A stretch of 64,000 nt of DNA from Mumia xiangluensis (GTDB lineage: Bacteria; Actinomycetota; Actinomycetes; Propionibacteriales; Nocardioidaceae), in NCBI RefSeq assembly GCF_010994095.1, contig NZ_WJYO01000004.1:62001-126000 (forward strand). The letters run 5' to 3'. A program made the translations under genes and the position numbers. The notes under the pieces were generated by a model, which saw only the letters and a list, made by a program, of their open reading frames with translations, ran no database searches and was not told the DNA's origin. Positions 54,254-64,000 of this stretch are shown here, in pieces. Each line of letters begins with the position of its first letter. Within the stretch, counting starts at the first letter, position 1.

Positions 54254-54549
54254 CCGTCGAGCCCTTCATCGGCCTGTCGGCCCTGCTGTTCGCGATCGGC
54301 GCGATCGGGGTGCTGGTGCGCCGCAACGCGATCGTGGTCTTCATGTGCGTGGAGCTGATGCTGAACGCCTGCAACCTCTCGTTCGTGACGTTCGCCCGCG
54401 CCCACGGCAACCTCGACGGCCAGGTGGCCGCGTTCTTCGTGATGGTGGTCGCCGCGGCCGAGGTCGTCGTCGGCCTCGCGATCATCGTGTCGATCTTCCG
54501 TACCCGTCGCTCGGCCTCGGTCGACGACGCCAGTCTGCTGAAGCTCTGA
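54250..54549 (+). CDS. nuoK: NADH-quinone oxidoreductase subunit K
   Basis: This 99-residue subunit has three helices. The proton-path glutamates are in [11 protein letters not shown] (near residue 36) and [11 protein letters not shown] (near 71). GTG 54250 has GAGGAGG ahead and overlaps nuoJ. It belongs to the antiporter-like proton module with NuoL, M and N. Confidence 0.96.
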   Translation: MTVEPFIGLSALLFAIGAIGVLVRRNAIVVFMCVELMLNACNLSFVTFARAHGNLDGQVAAFFVMVVAAAEVVVGLAIIVSIFRTRRSASVDDASLLKL

Positions 54550-54559
54550 GGTGGCGGGA

Positions 54560-56515
54560 ATGACGAGTATGTCCTCCATCGTGCTGGCAGCGAGCGAGCA
54601 CGCCGACGTCGTGCCGGTCGCTGCCGACGGTGTGTTCTCCTGGATGTGGCTCCTGGTGGCGATCCCCGCCGTCAGCGCGGCGATCCTGCTGATCGGCGAC
54701 GGTGCCGGGGACCACGGGCCGCTCGACCGTTTCGGTCACCTCCTCGGCACGGCGGCGGCGATCGCGTCGTTCGTCGTGGGCGTGGTGGGCTTCGTCGCGC
54801 TGCTCGGTCAGGACGTCGCCGAGCGTGCCGTGACGCAGGACCTGTGGACCTGGATGCAGGTCGGTGGGTTCGACGTCACGATGAGCGTCTACTACGACCA
54901 GCTCTCGGCACTGTTCGTGCTGCTGATCACCGGTGTCGGGTCGCTGATCCACGTGTACTCGATCGGCTACATGGCGCACGACCCGCGCAAGCGCCGGTTC
55001 TTCGGCTTCCTCAACCTGTTCATCGCCGCGATGCTCGTGCTGGTCCTCGCCGGCGACTACCTGGTGCTGTTCCTCGGCTGGGAGGGCGTGGGCCTCGCCT
55101 CGTACCTGCTGATCGGGTTCTGGCAGGAGAAGCGCTCGGCCGCGGTCGCCGCCAAGAAGGCGTTCATCGTCAACCGCGTCGGCGACCTGGGGCTCGCGCT
55201 CGGCATCATGCTGATGTTCGCGCAGTTCGGCACCACCAACATCCACGAGGTCGGGCTCAACGTCACCAACGCCTCGCAGTCGGTGGCGACGGCACTCGGT
55301 CTGCTGCTCCTGCTCGGCGCGTGCGGCAAGTCCGCGCAGGTCCCGCTGCAGAGCTGGCTGCTCGACGCGATGGAGGGCCCGACCCCGGTCTCGGCGCTGA
55401 TCCACGCGGCGACGATGGTCACCGCGGGCGTCTACCTCGTCGTCCGCTCCGCCGCGATCTACGACCTGTCCGAGGTCGCGCGTACGGCGGTGGTGATCGT
55501 CGGCTGCGTCACGCTGCTGTTCGGTGCCTGGATCGGTTGCGCGAAGGATGACATCAAGAAGGCGCTCGCCGGCTCGACGATGAGCCAGATCGGCTACATG
55601 ATGCTGGCCGCGGGCCTCGGCCCGGCCGGCTATGCGTTCGCGATCTTCCACCTGATCACGCACGGCTTCTTCAAGGCCAACATGTTCCTCGGCGCCGGCT
55701 CGGTGATGCACGGCATGAACGACGACGTCGACATGCGGCACTACGGGGCGCTGCGCAAGCTGATGCCGCTGACGTTCATCACCTTCGCGATGGGCTACCT
55801 GGCGATCATCGGCTTCCCGGGCTTCTCGGGCTTCTTCTCCAAGGACCGGATCATCGAGTCGGCGTTCGCCACGAACTTCTGGGCGGGCCTCGCTGCGCTG
55901 CTCGGTGCGGGCGTCACCGCGTTCTACATGACGCGCGTGATGATCCTGACCTTCTTCGGCGAGAGGCGCTGGCGGGAGGACGTGCACCCGCACGAGTCGC
56001 CGAAGATCATGACCGTCCCGCTGATCGTGCTGGCGGCGCTCTCGGTCGTCGGTGGCGCGCTGACCTTCTCGGACTGGATCGAGGACTGGCTGACACCGGT
56101 CACCGGGTCCGAGCACCACGAGCTCGGTGTCCCGGCGTGGGTGATCACGCTGATCATCGTGGCGGTGGTCGCTGTTGGAGCGTCGCTGGCCTACGTCCTC
56201 TTCGCACGCCGTGACGTCCCCGACACCGCCCCCCAGCAGGTCTCGGTCTTCACCCGGGCCGGCCGCGCCGACCTGTACGGCGACGCCGTCAACGAGGCGG
56301 TCTTCATGCGGCCCGGCCAGTACCTCACCCGGTCGCTCGTCTACGTGGACGGGACCGGCATCGACGGTGCCGTCACGGGGACGGCCGAGCTCGTCGGTGA
56401 TGGAGCCCGCGGACTGCGGCGGCTCCAGACCGGCTTCGTCCGGACCTACGCCGCCGAGATCTTCGGTGGTGCCCTCGTCCTCGTCCTGGCCCTCCTGGCG
56501 GTGAACCTCGCGTGA
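54560..56515 (+). CDS. nuoL: NADH-quinone oxidoreductase subunit L
   Basis: This 651-residue antiporter-like subunit has 14 or more helices and a C-terminal lateral helix. [17 protein letters not shown] (near residue 175) and [20 protein letters not shown] (near 270) contain the functional Glu, Lys and His residues. Start choice: ATG 54560 has AGGTGG five bases ahead, so I prefer it. GTG 54551 (1 bp after nuoK) and ATG 54569 are alternatives. It overlaps nuoM by 4 bp. Confidence 0.95.
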   Translation: MTSMSSIVLAASEHADVVPVAADGVFSWMWLLVAIPAVSAAILLIGDGAGDHGPLDRFGHLLGTAAAIASFVVGVVGFVALLGQDVAERAVTQDLWTWMQVGGFDVTMSVYYDQLSALFVLLITGVGSLIHVYSIGYMAHDPRKRRFFGFLNLFIAAMLVLVLAGDYLVLFLGWEGVGLASYLLIGFWQEKRSAAVAAKKAFIVNRVGDLGLALGIMLMFAQFGTTNIHEVGLNVTNASQSVATALGLLLLLGACGKSAQVPLQSWLLDAMEGPTPVSALIHAATMVTAGVYLVVRSAAIYDLSEVARTAVVIVGCVTLLFGAWIGCAKDDIKKALAGSTMSQIGYMMLAAGLGPAGYAFAIFHLITHGFFKANMFLGAGSVMHGMNDDVDMRHYGALRKLMPLTFITFAMGYLAIIGFPGFSGFFSKDRIIESAFATNFWAGLAALLGAGVTAFYMTRVMILTFFGERRWREDVHPHESPKIMTVPLIVLAALSVVGGALTFSDWIEDWLTPVTGSEHHELGVPAWVITLIIVAVVAVGASLAYVLFARRDVPDTAPQQVSVFTRAGRADLYGDAVNEAVFMRPGQYLTRSLVYVDGTGIDGAVTGTAELVGDGARGLRRLQTGFVRTYAAEIFGGALVLVLALLAVNLA

Positions 56516-58059
56516 GTGACATGTCCTTCCCCTGGCTGACCGTCCTGATGGTCGTCCCGCTGGTCGGAGCGGTGCTCGTCGCTGCCCTGCCGCGCAGCCG
56601 CCCGGAGCTGGCGAAGTGGACGGCGCTCGGCGTCTCGCTCGTCTCGCTGGGCATCTCGCTCGCGGTGCTGGCGCAGTTCGACCTGGACTCCGGCGGGTTC
56701 CAGCTCTCCGAGCAGCACGAGTGGATCGAGCCGCTGGGCGTCCACTACGCGCTCGGCGTCGACGGGATCGGTCTGACCCTGATCCTGATGACGACGATCC
56801 TGGTGCCGATCGTCATCGTGGCCGGCTGGAACGACGCCGACGGCGCGCGCTGGAGCGTCAAGACGTTCTTCGCGCTCATGCTGGCCCTCGAAGGCCTCGT
56901 GATCGGCGTCTTCGCTGCGACGGACGTCTTCCTCTTCTACGTCCTGTTCGAGGCCGCTCTGGTCCCCGCCTACTTCCTCATCGGCGGCTACGGCGGTGCG
57001 CGACGGTCGTACGCAGCTCTCAAGTTCCTGATGTTCTCGCTCGCGGGCGGCCTGCTGATGCTGGCGTCGGTGATCGGCATGTGGGTGATCTCCAGCAGCC
57101 AGGGGGACCCGTCGTTCCTGCTGGCGGACATGAAGGACCTGTCGGTCGGCACGGTCGAGGGCCGGTGGCTGTTCCTGGGCTTCTTCATCGCGTTCGCGGT
57201 GAAGGCGCCGATGGTCCCGCTGCACACGTGGCTGCCCGATGCGGCGTCCGCGGCGACCCCGGGCACCTCGGTGCTGCTGGTCAGCGTGCTCGACAAGCTC
57301 GGCACGTTCGGCATGATCCGGTTCTGCCTGGGGCTCTTCCCCGAGGCGTCGGAGTGGGCGAGCCCGGTCGTGATCACGCTGGCCGTCATCAGCATCCTGT
57401 ACGGCGCCCTGCTGGCGATCGGCCAGGACCACATGATGCGGCTGATCGCGTTCACGTCGGTGTCGCACTTCGGCTTCATCGTGCTCGGGATCTTCGCGCT
57501 GACGTCGCAGTCGGCATCGGGCTCGACGTTCTACATGTTCAACCACGGCCTGTCGACGGCCGCGCTCTTCCTGATCGCGGGCTTCCTCATCCAGCGGCGC
57601 GGCTCGGCCCGGATCTCCGACTTCGGAGGCGTCCAGAAGATCGCGCCCATCATGGCCGGCCTGTTCCTGATCGCGGGCCTCGCCTCGCTGTCGCTGCCGG
57701 GGCTCTCGACGTTCGTCGGCGAGTTCCTGGTGCTGGCGGGCACGTTCACGCGCTCGACCACCGCTGCGGTCTTCGCGACGCTCGGCATCGTGCTCGCGGC
57801 GCTCTACATCCTGCTGATGTACCAGCGCACGATGACGGGTCCGCTGCGCGAGGACAACCGCGGCGTCACCGACATGGTGCCGCGCGAGATCGTGGCGATC
57901 GCCCCTGCGGTCGTGCTCCTCATCGGGCTCGGCCTCTTCCCGCAGCCGATCCTCGACCTGGTGAATCCGGCCGTGTCGGAGACGCTCGAGCACGTGCAGG
58001 TCGGTGACCCCGAGCCCAAGACCCCGTCCTTCCCGATCGCCGAGGGGAGCTCCAAGTGA
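56512..58059 (+). CDS. nuoM: NADH-quinone oxidoreductase subunit M
   Basis: This 515-residue antiporter-like subunit has about 14 helices. The proton-path Glu is in [20 protein letters not shown] near residue 147, and the conserved Lys/His region is in [19 protein letters not shown] near 230. GTG 56512 overlaps the nuoL stop; ATG 56521 is a shorter option. It overlaps nuoN by 4 bp (GTGA). Confidence 0.96.
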   Translation: MSDMSFPWLTVLMVVPLVGAVLVAALPRSRPELAKWTALGVSLVSLGISLAVLAQFDLDSGGFQLSEQHEWIEPLGVHYALGVDGIGLTLILMTTILVPIVIVAGWNDADGARWSVKTFFALMLALEGLVIGVFAATDVFLFYVLFEAALVPAYFLIGGYGGARRSYAALKFLMFSLAGGLLMLASVIGMWVISSSQGDPSFLLADMKDLSVGTVEGRWLFLGFFIAFAVKAPMVPLHTWLPDAASAATPGTSVLLVSVLDKLGTFGMIRFCLGLFPEASEWASPVVITLAVISILYGALLAIGQDHMMRLIAFTSVSHFGFIVLGIFALTSQSASGSTFYMFNHGLSTAALFLIAGFLIQRRGSARISDFGGVQKIAPIMAGLFLIAGLASLSLPGLSTFVGEFLVLAGTFTRSTTAAVFATLGIVLAALYILLMYQRTMTGPLREDNRGVTDMVPREIVAIAPAVVLLIGLGLFPQPILDLVNPAVSETLEHVQVGDPEPKTPSFPIAEGSSK

Positions 58060-59675
58060 GTGCCGTGAGCGTGCAAGCCATCGTCGGCGCGGCGCCGTCG
58101 CCGATCGAGGCGCCGGACGTCGACTACGCGACGATCTCGCCGCTGCTCATCATCCTCGGAGCCGCTGTCCTCGGCGTGCTGGTCGAGGCGTTCGTCCCGC
58201 GCGCGTACCGGTTCGTCACGCAGATCGCCGTCGCGGTCGTCGGCGTGGTGGCGGCCTTCGTGGCCACGGTCGTGGTCGGTGCCGGTCTCGACACCGTCGA
58301 CGGCGAGGTGACCGGCCGCGGTGGGCCGACCGCGATGGGCTCGCTGAGCGTCGACGGACCTGCGGTCGTCACCTGGGCGATGCTCCTGTTCTTCGGTCTG
58401 CTGGGCGTCCTGCTGTTCGCCGAGCGGCGGCTGGACGGCGGCCTGAGCGCGTTCACGAGCCAGGCGTCGACCCCTCCGGGCAGCGCGGACGAGCGTCACG
58501 CGACTCGCCTTCGGATCGAGCACAGCGAGGTGTTCCCGCTCGCGATGTTCGCCCTGGGCGGGATGATGTTCTTCGCCTCGGCCAACGACCTCCTCGGCAT
58601 GTTCGTCGCGCTCGAGGTCCTGAGCCTGCCGCTCTACCTGATGTGCGGGCTGGCGCGGCGTCGTCGACTGCTCAGCCAGGAGGCGGCCATGAAGTACTTC
58701 CTCCTCGGCGCGTTCTCCAGCGCGTTCTTCCTGTATGGCATCGCGATGGTCTACGGCTACGCGGGCTCGTTCGGGCTCGCGGAGATCTCGACGGCCGTCA
58801 GCAGCCAGATCGGTGGCCAGAACCTGCTGCTCGCCGGCATGGCGCTCATCCTGGTGGGCCTGCTGTTCAAGGTGGCCGCGGTGCCGTTCCACGCCTGGAC
58901 GCCCGACGTCTACCAGGGTGCACCGACTCCCGTGACGGCCTTCATGGCGGCCGGCACGAAGGCGGCGGCGTTCGTCGCGATGCTCCGGATCTTCTTCGTC
59001 GCGTTCGGCGGCGCTCGCTGGGACTGGGCTCCCGCGGTGTGGGCGATCGCCATCATCACGATGCTGTTCGGCGCCATCGCGTCGATCGCCCAGACCGACG
59101 TCAAGCGGATGCTCGCGTACTCGTCGATCGCGCACGCCGGGTTCCTGCTCGTCGGCATGGCGGGGCTCACCAGCGGCGACGGCGTCACCAGCGTGTCGGC
59201 GGTGCTGTTCTACCTCGTCGCCTACGGAGCGGCGGCGATCGGCGCGTTCGCGGTGGTCACCCTGGTCCGCGACGCTGGTGGTGAGACGACGCACCTGGGG
59301 CGCTGGGCCGGACTCGGCAAGGAGTCTCCGGTGCTCGCGGTCGCGTTCACGATCTTCCTGCTGTCGTTCGCGGGGATCCCGCTCACGGGCGGCTTCATCA
59401 GCAAGTGGTCGGTGTTCGCGGCGGCCTGGGACGGCGGCGCGTGGCCTCTCGTGGTGGTGGGTGTGGTGGCCTCCGCGCTGGCGCTCTTCTTCTACATCCG
59501 GGTCGTCGTCCTGCTGTTCTTCGCCCCTCCGCAGGGTGACGGACCGACGGTCGCCGTGCCGAGCCCGCTGACCTGGTCGGTCGTCGCCATCACGGTGGCT
59601 GTCACAATCGTGCTGGGAGTTCTTCCTGGTCCGCTGCTCGATCTCGTGCAGCAGGCCGGGGCGTTCGTCCGTTGA
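58056..59675 (+). CDS. nuoN: NADH-quinone oxidoreductase subunit N
   Basis: This 539-residue antiporter-like subunit closes the nuo series. MFVALEVLSLPLYLMCGLAR near residue 183 holds the key glutamate, and AVPFHAWTPDVYQGAPTPVT near 272 is the central signature. GTG 58056 has GAGGGGAG upstream and overlaps nuoM. The polyprenyl synthase gene follows within 30 bp on the same strand, most likely in one transcript. Confidence 0.95.
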   Translation: MSAVSVQAIVGAAPSPIEAPDVDYATISPLLIILGAAVLGVLVEAFVPRAYRFVTQIAVAVVGVVAAFVATVVVGAGLDTVDGEVTGRGGPTAMGSLSVDGPAVVTWAMLLFFGLLGVLLFAERRLDGGLSAFTSQASTPPGSADERHATRLRIEHSEVFPLAMFALGGMMFFASANDLLGMFVALEVLSLPLYLMCGLARRRRLLSQEAAMKYFLLGAFSSAFFLYGIAMVYGYAGSFGLAEISTAVSSQIGGQNLLLAGMALILVGLLFKVAAVPFHAWTPDVYQGAPTPVTAFMAAGTKAAAFVAMLRIFFVAFGGARWDWAPAVWAIAIITMLFGAIASIAQTDVKRMLAYSSIAHAGFLLVGMAGLTSGDGVTSVSAVLFYLVAYGAAAIGAFAVVTLVRDAGGETTHLGRWAGLGKESPVLAVAFTIFLLSFAGIPLTGGFISKWSVFAAAWDGGAWPLVVVGVVASALALFFYIRVVVLLFFAPPQGDGPTVAVPSPLTWSVVAITVAVTIVLGVLPGPLLDLVQQAGAFVR

Positions 59676-59704
59676 CCTGTCGCACGACCGAGGGAGCAGC
59701 AGCC

Positions 59705-60703
59705 GTGGCGTCACACGCCTGGGGCATCGCCGAGTCCGACACCGAGCTCGATGCACGCATCCGCGCTCGGATGGACGAGGTCGAGAAGCAGCTGAGTGCT
59801 GCGGTCCACGACGACGACGGTTTCATCGACGAGGCGGCGAGCCACCTCCTCGCAGCAGGCGGCAAGCGGTTCCGGCCGCTGGTCGTCCTGCTGGCCGCCG
59901 AGTTCGGCGACGATCCGGGTGCCGACGACGTGGTCCCGTCCGCTGTGGTCATCGAGCTGACGCACCTGGCGACGCTCTACCACGACGACGTCATGGACGA
60001 GGCCGCGCTGCGGCGCGGGGCGGTGTCCGCGAACGCGCGCTGGGACAACTCGATCGCGATCCTGACCGGCGACTACCTGTTCGCAGTCGCCTCGCGGGTG
60101 GTCGCGGGACTCGGCACCGACGCGGTCCGGATCCAGGCGGAGACGTTCCAGCGGCTGGTGCACGGCCAGATCCACGAGACGGTCGGGCCCCGCACCGGCG
60201 ACGACCCCCTGCAGCACTACCTGGGCGTGGTGGCCGACAAGACGGGGTCGCTGGTGGCGACGGCGGCGCGCTTCGGCGCGATGATGAGCGGCGCCGACCC
60301 GGGTGTCGTCTCGACGCTCACCGAGTTCGGCGAGCGGATCGGCGCGGCGTTCCAGCTCGCCGACGACGTCATCGACATCGCGAGCGAATCGCACGACTCG
60401 GGCAAGACACCGGGCACGGACCTGCGCGAAGGCGTCCCGACGCTCCCGACGCTGCTGGTGCAGCAGGCAGCGCGCTCGGAGGACGCACGTCTCCTGGACC
60501 TGCTCAGCCGACCGCTCAGCGACGACGCCGAGGTCGACGAGGCGCTCTCGCTGCTGCGGACGAACCCGGCGCTCGAGCAGGCGCGCAGCATGGTGCGCCG
60601 CGAGGCCGACATCGCCCGGTCGCTGCTCGACCAGCTCGCCGCAGGACCTGCCCGTACGGCACTGCTGGGAGTCTGCGACCGCGTCGTGACGCGCCTGGGC
60701 TGA
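59705..60703 (+). CDS. all-trans polyprenyl diphosphate synthase
   Basis: This 332-residue trans-prenyltransferase has the first Asp-rich motif HDDVMDEA near residue 98 and the second, DDVIDIAS, near 221, plus GGKRFRP near 50. It elongates farnesyl or geranylgeranyl diphosphate to a long chain, most likely the menaquinone side chain given its place behind nuoN and near menG. GTG 59705, 8 bp after GGGAG, is chosen; a TTG at 59672 overlapping nuoN would add 11 residues. The residues before the first DDxxD do not allow me to state the chain length. Confidence 0.9.
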   Translation: MASHAWGIAESDTELDARIRARMDEVEKQLSAAVHDDDGFIDEAASHLLAAGGKRFRPLVVLLAAEFGDDPGADDVVPSAVVIELTHLATLYHDDVMDEAALRRGAVSANARWDNSIAILTGDYLFAVASRVVAGLGTDAVRIQAETFQRLVHGQIHETVGPRTGDDPLQHYLGVVADKTGSLVATAARFGAMMSGADPGVVSTLTEFGERIGAAFQLADDVIDIASESHDSGKTPGTDLREGVPTLPTLLVQQAARSEDARLLDLLSRPLSDDAEVDEALSLLRTNPALEQARSMVRREADIARSLLDQLAAGPARTALLGVCDRVVTRLG

Positions 60704-60730
60704 CCCCGCAGGCCGACGCTCAGGGCGGGG
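60704..60730 (+). terminator. hairpin after the nuo/prenyl synthase operon
   Basis: CCCCGC (60704-60709) pairs with GCGGGG (60725-60730) across a 15-base loop, starting at the base after the stop codon. The stem is short and lacks a U-tract, so it is a tentative operon terminator. Confidence 0.4.
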
Positions 60731-60773
60731 ACACCTCGCCGCGCCGTCTGGCCACCGACGCCCGCTCGTCGGA

Positions 60774-60780
60774 GGATACT
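60774..60780 (+). promoter_or_regulatory. candidate -10 of the PP2C regulator gene
   Basis: GGATACT lies 27 bp before GTG 60808, which has GGAGG six bases upstream, so this message would have a short leader with a normal ribosome-binding site. A -35 is not clear. Confidence 0.4.
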
Positions 60781-60807
60781 GGCAGCACGCTGTCGCGGAG
60801 GTCCCGA

Positions 60808-63525
60808 GTGAGCAAGCACAGGTCGTACGCCCACCTGACGGTGCTCGTCGTGCTCTCGCTGGCGCTCGCGGCAGGGATCTCGGTGACGTGGCGCGTGTAC
60901 GACCTCGAACCCGGCACGACGCTGCCGTGGGCGTGCCTGCCGGTCCTGCTCGTCACGGTCGCGGCCGCCAGCCACTTCACGGTGGAGGTCCGCGGTCCGC
61001 GCGACCCCTTCCGGTTCACTTTGGTGACGTCGGCGATCGCGCCGTTGGTCTACGGGTACGGCGTCGGCGTCGTCGCCGCGACCGTTGCTCTCGCCCACGT
61101 CCCGTCGCTGTTCTCCCGCCGAGTCCCTCGCATGCGGACGTGGACGTTGATGGCGCGCTGGACCCTGGCGGCGACCGCCGGGACGGCTGTCGCCGACCTC
61201 CTCGGCGTCGGGGCCGCGCTCACGGACCGGGCGATCTTCGCGTTGCTCACAGCGCTCGTCGTGATCGTCGTCGTGAACACGCTCTGGGTCGTCATCGAGG
61301 GAGCGGTGACGGACGCCGACTCATGGCCGTACCCGATCCGTTCGGTCGGCCACCTGGCCGTGGGGGCCGCGGCCCACCTCGCGGTGAACGCCCTGTTCGG
61401 GCTGCTGTTCGTGTTCGCGCTCGCCGGCAGCCCGTTCGGCGTGCTGCTGGTGCCTGTCCCGCTGCTGCTGACGTTCACCGCTGCGCGGCTGTACGAGGAG
61501 GCCTACGCCGACCGCGCACGCGTCGAGACGTTGAGCGAGACCGTCCGTGTGCTCTCCGACCCGGTCGACCCGATGACGGCGGTGCGGCCGTTCCTCAAGG
61601 AGATCCGTGACCGCTTCGACGCGCGCGCGGTGTCGTTGGTGGTGCACCGCGAGGACGCGCGCGCCAGCGCGTACCGGCTGTCGACCGACGACGACTACGA
61701 GGAGGACGTCCCCGTGGGCCCACTCGAGCGCCGGCTGGCCCGCGGCGGCGAGGCGACGCGGGCGTCGGTCGACGACAACAGCGCCATCGCACGCCTGTTG
61801 CGCGAGGGCGGCCGGACGTCGTGCCTGTCGGCCCCGATGCAGATCGGTCCGAGGGACGTCGGCGTGATCGTCCTGCTGGACGTGCCCGAGCCGACCACGG
61901 GACGCCGCGAGCGGGACCAGATGGCCGTGATGAAGACCCTGGCCCGGCAGACCGCGCACACCCTGACCCGTGGTTGGGCGATCGCGAAGGTGGTCCAGAA
62001 CGAGCGGTCGCTCGCCGAGATCCTCCAGAGCACGTCGGACGGCATCTTCACGGTGGACGCGGCCGGTCGGATCGCGACGTGGAACCCGGCGTGCGAGCAG
62101 ATCACCGGCCTCGCGGCGGCGGACGTGGTGGGGCGCCGGGACGCGCTCCAGCGGGTGCAGGCGCGGACGGCGACCAACCGCCCGGTCGACCTGAGCGAGT
62201 GGCAGGAGATCGACGACTTCCCGCGGGAGATGGTCATCACCGCGACGGACGGCCGTTCGCGGCAGCTGGCGTGCTCCTTCGCCGGAGCGGAGGGCAGCGA
62301 GGGCTCACCCCTTCTCGTCGTGGTCGCGCGCGACATCACGCCGGCGACGGAGTTCCACGAGCTGCGCGAGCAGTTCAAGCACCTCGTCGCGGTGCAGGCG
62401 GCGCAGCGGCTCGTGGTCGACCACCTCCAGCAGGCCGTGGCTCCGGAGCCGCCGGGGATCGACGGCGTCGACATCGCCGTCTCGTACGTCGCGTCCGACC
62501 CGACCGCGCCGACCGGGGGTGACCTGTTCGACTGGCACCTGCTCCCCACCGGTGAGCTGCACGTGGCGGTCGTGGACGTGCTCGGCCACGGTGTGACCGC
62601 GACCCGGGACGCGCTGACGGTGATCCACACCCTCCGCTACGTCGCGGTCGAGGGGACGCCGCTCGAGCGGCTGATCGTGCGGGCCGACGACCTTCTGGGC
62701 GCTCAGGAGAGCGACCTGGTCGCGACGGTCGTGGTGGCGCGGTTCAACCCGGCGACCGGCGACCTCCGCGTGGCCTCGGGTGGGCATCCGCCGGCGATCG
62801 TCGTGTCGCCGGACGGTGCCGTCCGGGAGGTGTCGAGCAGCGGTGGCGCGATCGGGTGGCCGGGCGTCGGGAGCAGCTCCGTCGCTTCGACGCGTCTCGG
62901 GGCGGGCGACTCTCTCATCCTGTACACCGACGGGCTCGTCGAGGCCCGACGCGACATCATCGCCGGGATGGCGCAGCTGGAGCGCATCGCCTCGGAGGTC
63001 GCCGACCTCCCGGCCCAGAAGCTCTCTGACGCGCTGGTCCTGCGCTCGCTGGAGGGCGCCGAGCGGCACGACGACGCTCTCGCGCTGGTCGTGAGGCGCG
63101 CGGCGCGACCTGCCGCCGCCTCCGTGGTGCGCTGGGAGCTCGGTCCGCAGGCGACGTCGATGATCGGACGCGTACGCCGCGAGCTCGCGCAGTGGATGAG
63201 CGAGCAGGAGATCACCGGTGACGACGCCCTGCTCGTCGCCGGCGAGCTGCTGTCCAACGCGATCGCCGCGGCACGGACGCGAGCCGTGCTGTCGGCGGAG
63301 GTCGTCGACGGCGCGCTCGTCCTGGTGGTGAGCGACGACGGCCGAGGTGATCCCGACCTTGCCCAGCAGGGCCTCACGCCGCCTCCGGCGGGGACGGAAG
63401 GGGGCCGGGGGCTCTTCATCGTGCGCCAGCTCAGCAGCGACGTGCAGACGCTGAGCACCGGCGAGGGGTCGACGGTGCGGGCCCGGGTGGTGACGACGCC
63501 GCGCACGCCGGTGAGCGCGCAGTGA
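60808..63525 (+). CDS. membrane GAF-PAS-PP2C phosphatase with anti-sigma-type HATPase
   Basis: This 905-residue multidomain regulator begins with six or so transmembrane helices (residues 1-235). A GAF-like domain (about 245-390) and a PAS domain (about 400-510; LQSTSDGIFTVDAAGRIATW) follow. The SpoIIE/RsbU-type PP2C phosphatase (about 540-750) carries metal motifs GGDLFDW and VVDVLGHG, then YTDGL and HDDALALVV. An RsbW-like HATPase domain (about 770-900) ends the protein, with the N box GELLSNAI, SDDGRGDPD and GGRGLFIVRQL. Such proteins control anti-anti-sigma factors by partner switching. Here phosphatase and kinase-like modules are on one chain. No STAS antagonist or sigma factor is nearby. 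Confidence 0.88.
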   Translation: MSKHRSYAHLTVLVVLSLALAAGISVTWRVYDLEPGTTLPWACLPVLLVTVAAASHFTVEVRGPRDPFRFTLVTSAIAPLVYGYGVGVVAATVALAHVPSLFSRRVPRMRTWTLMARWTLAATAGTAVADLLGVGAALTDRAIFALLTALVVIVVVNTLWVVIEGAVTDADSWPYPIRSVGHLAVGAAAHLAVNALFGLLFVFALAGSPFGVLLVPVPLLLTFTAARLYEEAYADRARVETLSETVRVLSDPVDPMTAVRPFLKEIRDRFDARAVSLVVHREDARASAYRLSTDDDYEEDVPVGPLERRLARGGEATRASVDDNSAIARLLREGGRTSCLSAPMQIGPRDVGVIVLLDVPEPTTGRRERDQMAVMKTLARQTAHTLTRGWAIAKVVQNERSLAEILQSTSDGIFTVDAAGRIATWNPACEQITGLAAADVVGRRDALQRVQARTATNRPVDLSEWQEIDDFPREMVITATDGRSRQLACSFAGAEGSEGSPLLVVVARDITPATEFHELREQFKHLVAVQAAQRLVVDHLQQAVAPEPPGIDGVDIAVSYVASDPTAPTGGDLFDWHLLPTGELHVAVVDVLGHGVTATRDALTVIHTLRYVAVEGTPLERLIVRADDLLGAQESDLVATVVVARFNPATGDLRVASGGHPPAIVVSPDGAVREVSSSGGAIGWPGVGSSSVASTRLGAGDSLILYTDGLVEARRDIIAGMAQLERIASEVADLPAQKLSDALVLRSLEGAERHDDALALVVRRAARPAAASVVRWELGPQATSMIGRVRRELAQWMSEQEITGDDALLVAGELLSNAIAAARTRAVLSAEVVDGALVLVVSDDGRGDPDLAQQGLTPPPAGTEGGRGLFIVRQLSSDVQTLSTGEGSTVRARVVTTPRTPVSAQ

Positions 63526-63555
63526 CCTCGGCGCGCGCCGCCCGGGTCCGACGGA

Positions 63556-64000
63556 TCAGACGATGTTGTCGGCCGACCGGCGCAGCGTACGCCGGTGGTG
63601 GCGGGTCGCCTCGACCGTGATGAGGACGAGTGCCGCCCACACCAGGAAGAAGCCGACCCACCGCCCGGTGGTCATGTGCTCGTGCATGACGAGCACGCCG
63701 ATCGCGAACTGGAGGATGGGTGCGACGTACTGGAGGAGCCCGAGCGTCGTGAGGCTCAACCGGGTCGCCGCTCCTGCGAACAGCAGCAGCGGCGCTGCCG
63801 TGACGACACCCGTGGCGGCGAGCAGCAGCGCGTGCCCGGCGCCGTGCTGCCCGAAGCTGATGGCGCCGGTCGCGGCCAGGAACGCGAGGTAGGCCAACGC
63901 CGGGGGGGCATCACGAGGGTCTCGACGGCCAGCCCCTCGATCGACCCGATGCCGGCCTGCTTCTTCAGCAAGCCGTACACGCCGAAGGAGATCGCCAGCG
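63556..64000 (-). pseudogene. rarD: RarD-like EamA transporter, 3' part, frameshifted
   Basis: The minus strand encodes the C-terminal half of a RarD/EamA-type drug/metabolite exporter, and the rest lies beyond the window. In one frame SFGVYGLLKKQAGIGSIEGL runs to VETLVMPP near 63910. Then the frame changes and continues as ALAYLAFLAATGAISFGQHG, ending with LQYVAPILQFAIGVLVMHEH and WVGFFLVWAALVLITVEATR. The switch falls in a run of seven C (seven G on the plus strand, 63902-63908). Removing one base restores VMPPALAYLAF, the expected family sequence. It is either a recent frameshift, a phase-variable tract, or a sequencing error. Confidence 0.8.

Overview
The window is about 70% GC. Codon third positions are almost always G or C, GTG starts are frequent, and neighbouring genes often overlap by 4 bp (ATGA/GTGA). 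Together with a giant type I fatty acid synthase, menaquinone genes and a 14-gene nuo operon, this points to an aerobic actinomycete. My best guess is a Nocardioidaceae/Propionibacteriales relative such as Aeromicrobium, but the genus is an inference. No tRNA, rRNA, CRISPR array, prophage or transposase was found. No gene-free stretch exceeds 300 bp.

Region 1 (1-25 kb) is lipid and acyl metabolism. It opens with the 3' end of menD. Next come a diiron oxygenase and its ferredoxin/FAD reductase, an acyl-CoA synthetase, and a carboxyltransferase with a stand-alone biotinyl protein. These are followed by a secreted subtilase, a TetR regulator and an acpS-fas pair. The carboxyltransferase and fas promoters share the same unusual double palindromic operator (core TGAGGnAnnCCTCA). 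This implies one regulator co-ordinates a malonyl-CoA-type carboxylase with fatty acid synthesis. A GMC oxidoreductase, an alpha/beta hydrolase, an aldehyde dehydrogenase and phosphate acetyltransferase follow.

Region 2 (25-41.7 kb) is mixed. It holds a GNAT enzyme next to a 31-bp tandem repeat, a Ski2-like helicase, an SGNH hydrolase, and an AbiEi/DUF559 gene bracketed by two copies of a 54-bp dyad repeat. It also holds gamma-glutamyltransferase, a compact six-gene urate-to-ureidoglycine operon (pucG-allC-uraD-uraH-uricase-allB), a SWIM-SNF2 helicase and a DoxX-like membrane protein.

Region 3 (41.7-60.7 kb) is the respiratory block. menF and menG diverge, then comes a leader with a predicted three-way junction and a Rex-like site. 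The nuoABCDEFGHIJKLMN operon follows, ending in a polyprenyl diphosphate synthase that probably makes the menaquinone tail. Complex I and its quinone are therefore encoded side by side.

Region 4 (60.8-64 kb) holds a membrane-anchored GAF-PAS-PP2C-HATPase regulator and the 3' part of a rarD-like transporter that carries a frameshift in a C7 tract.

Two short REP-like insertions appear to have been absorbed in frame into coding sequence, one in fas and one in nuoE. Both show codon use unlike their hosts.
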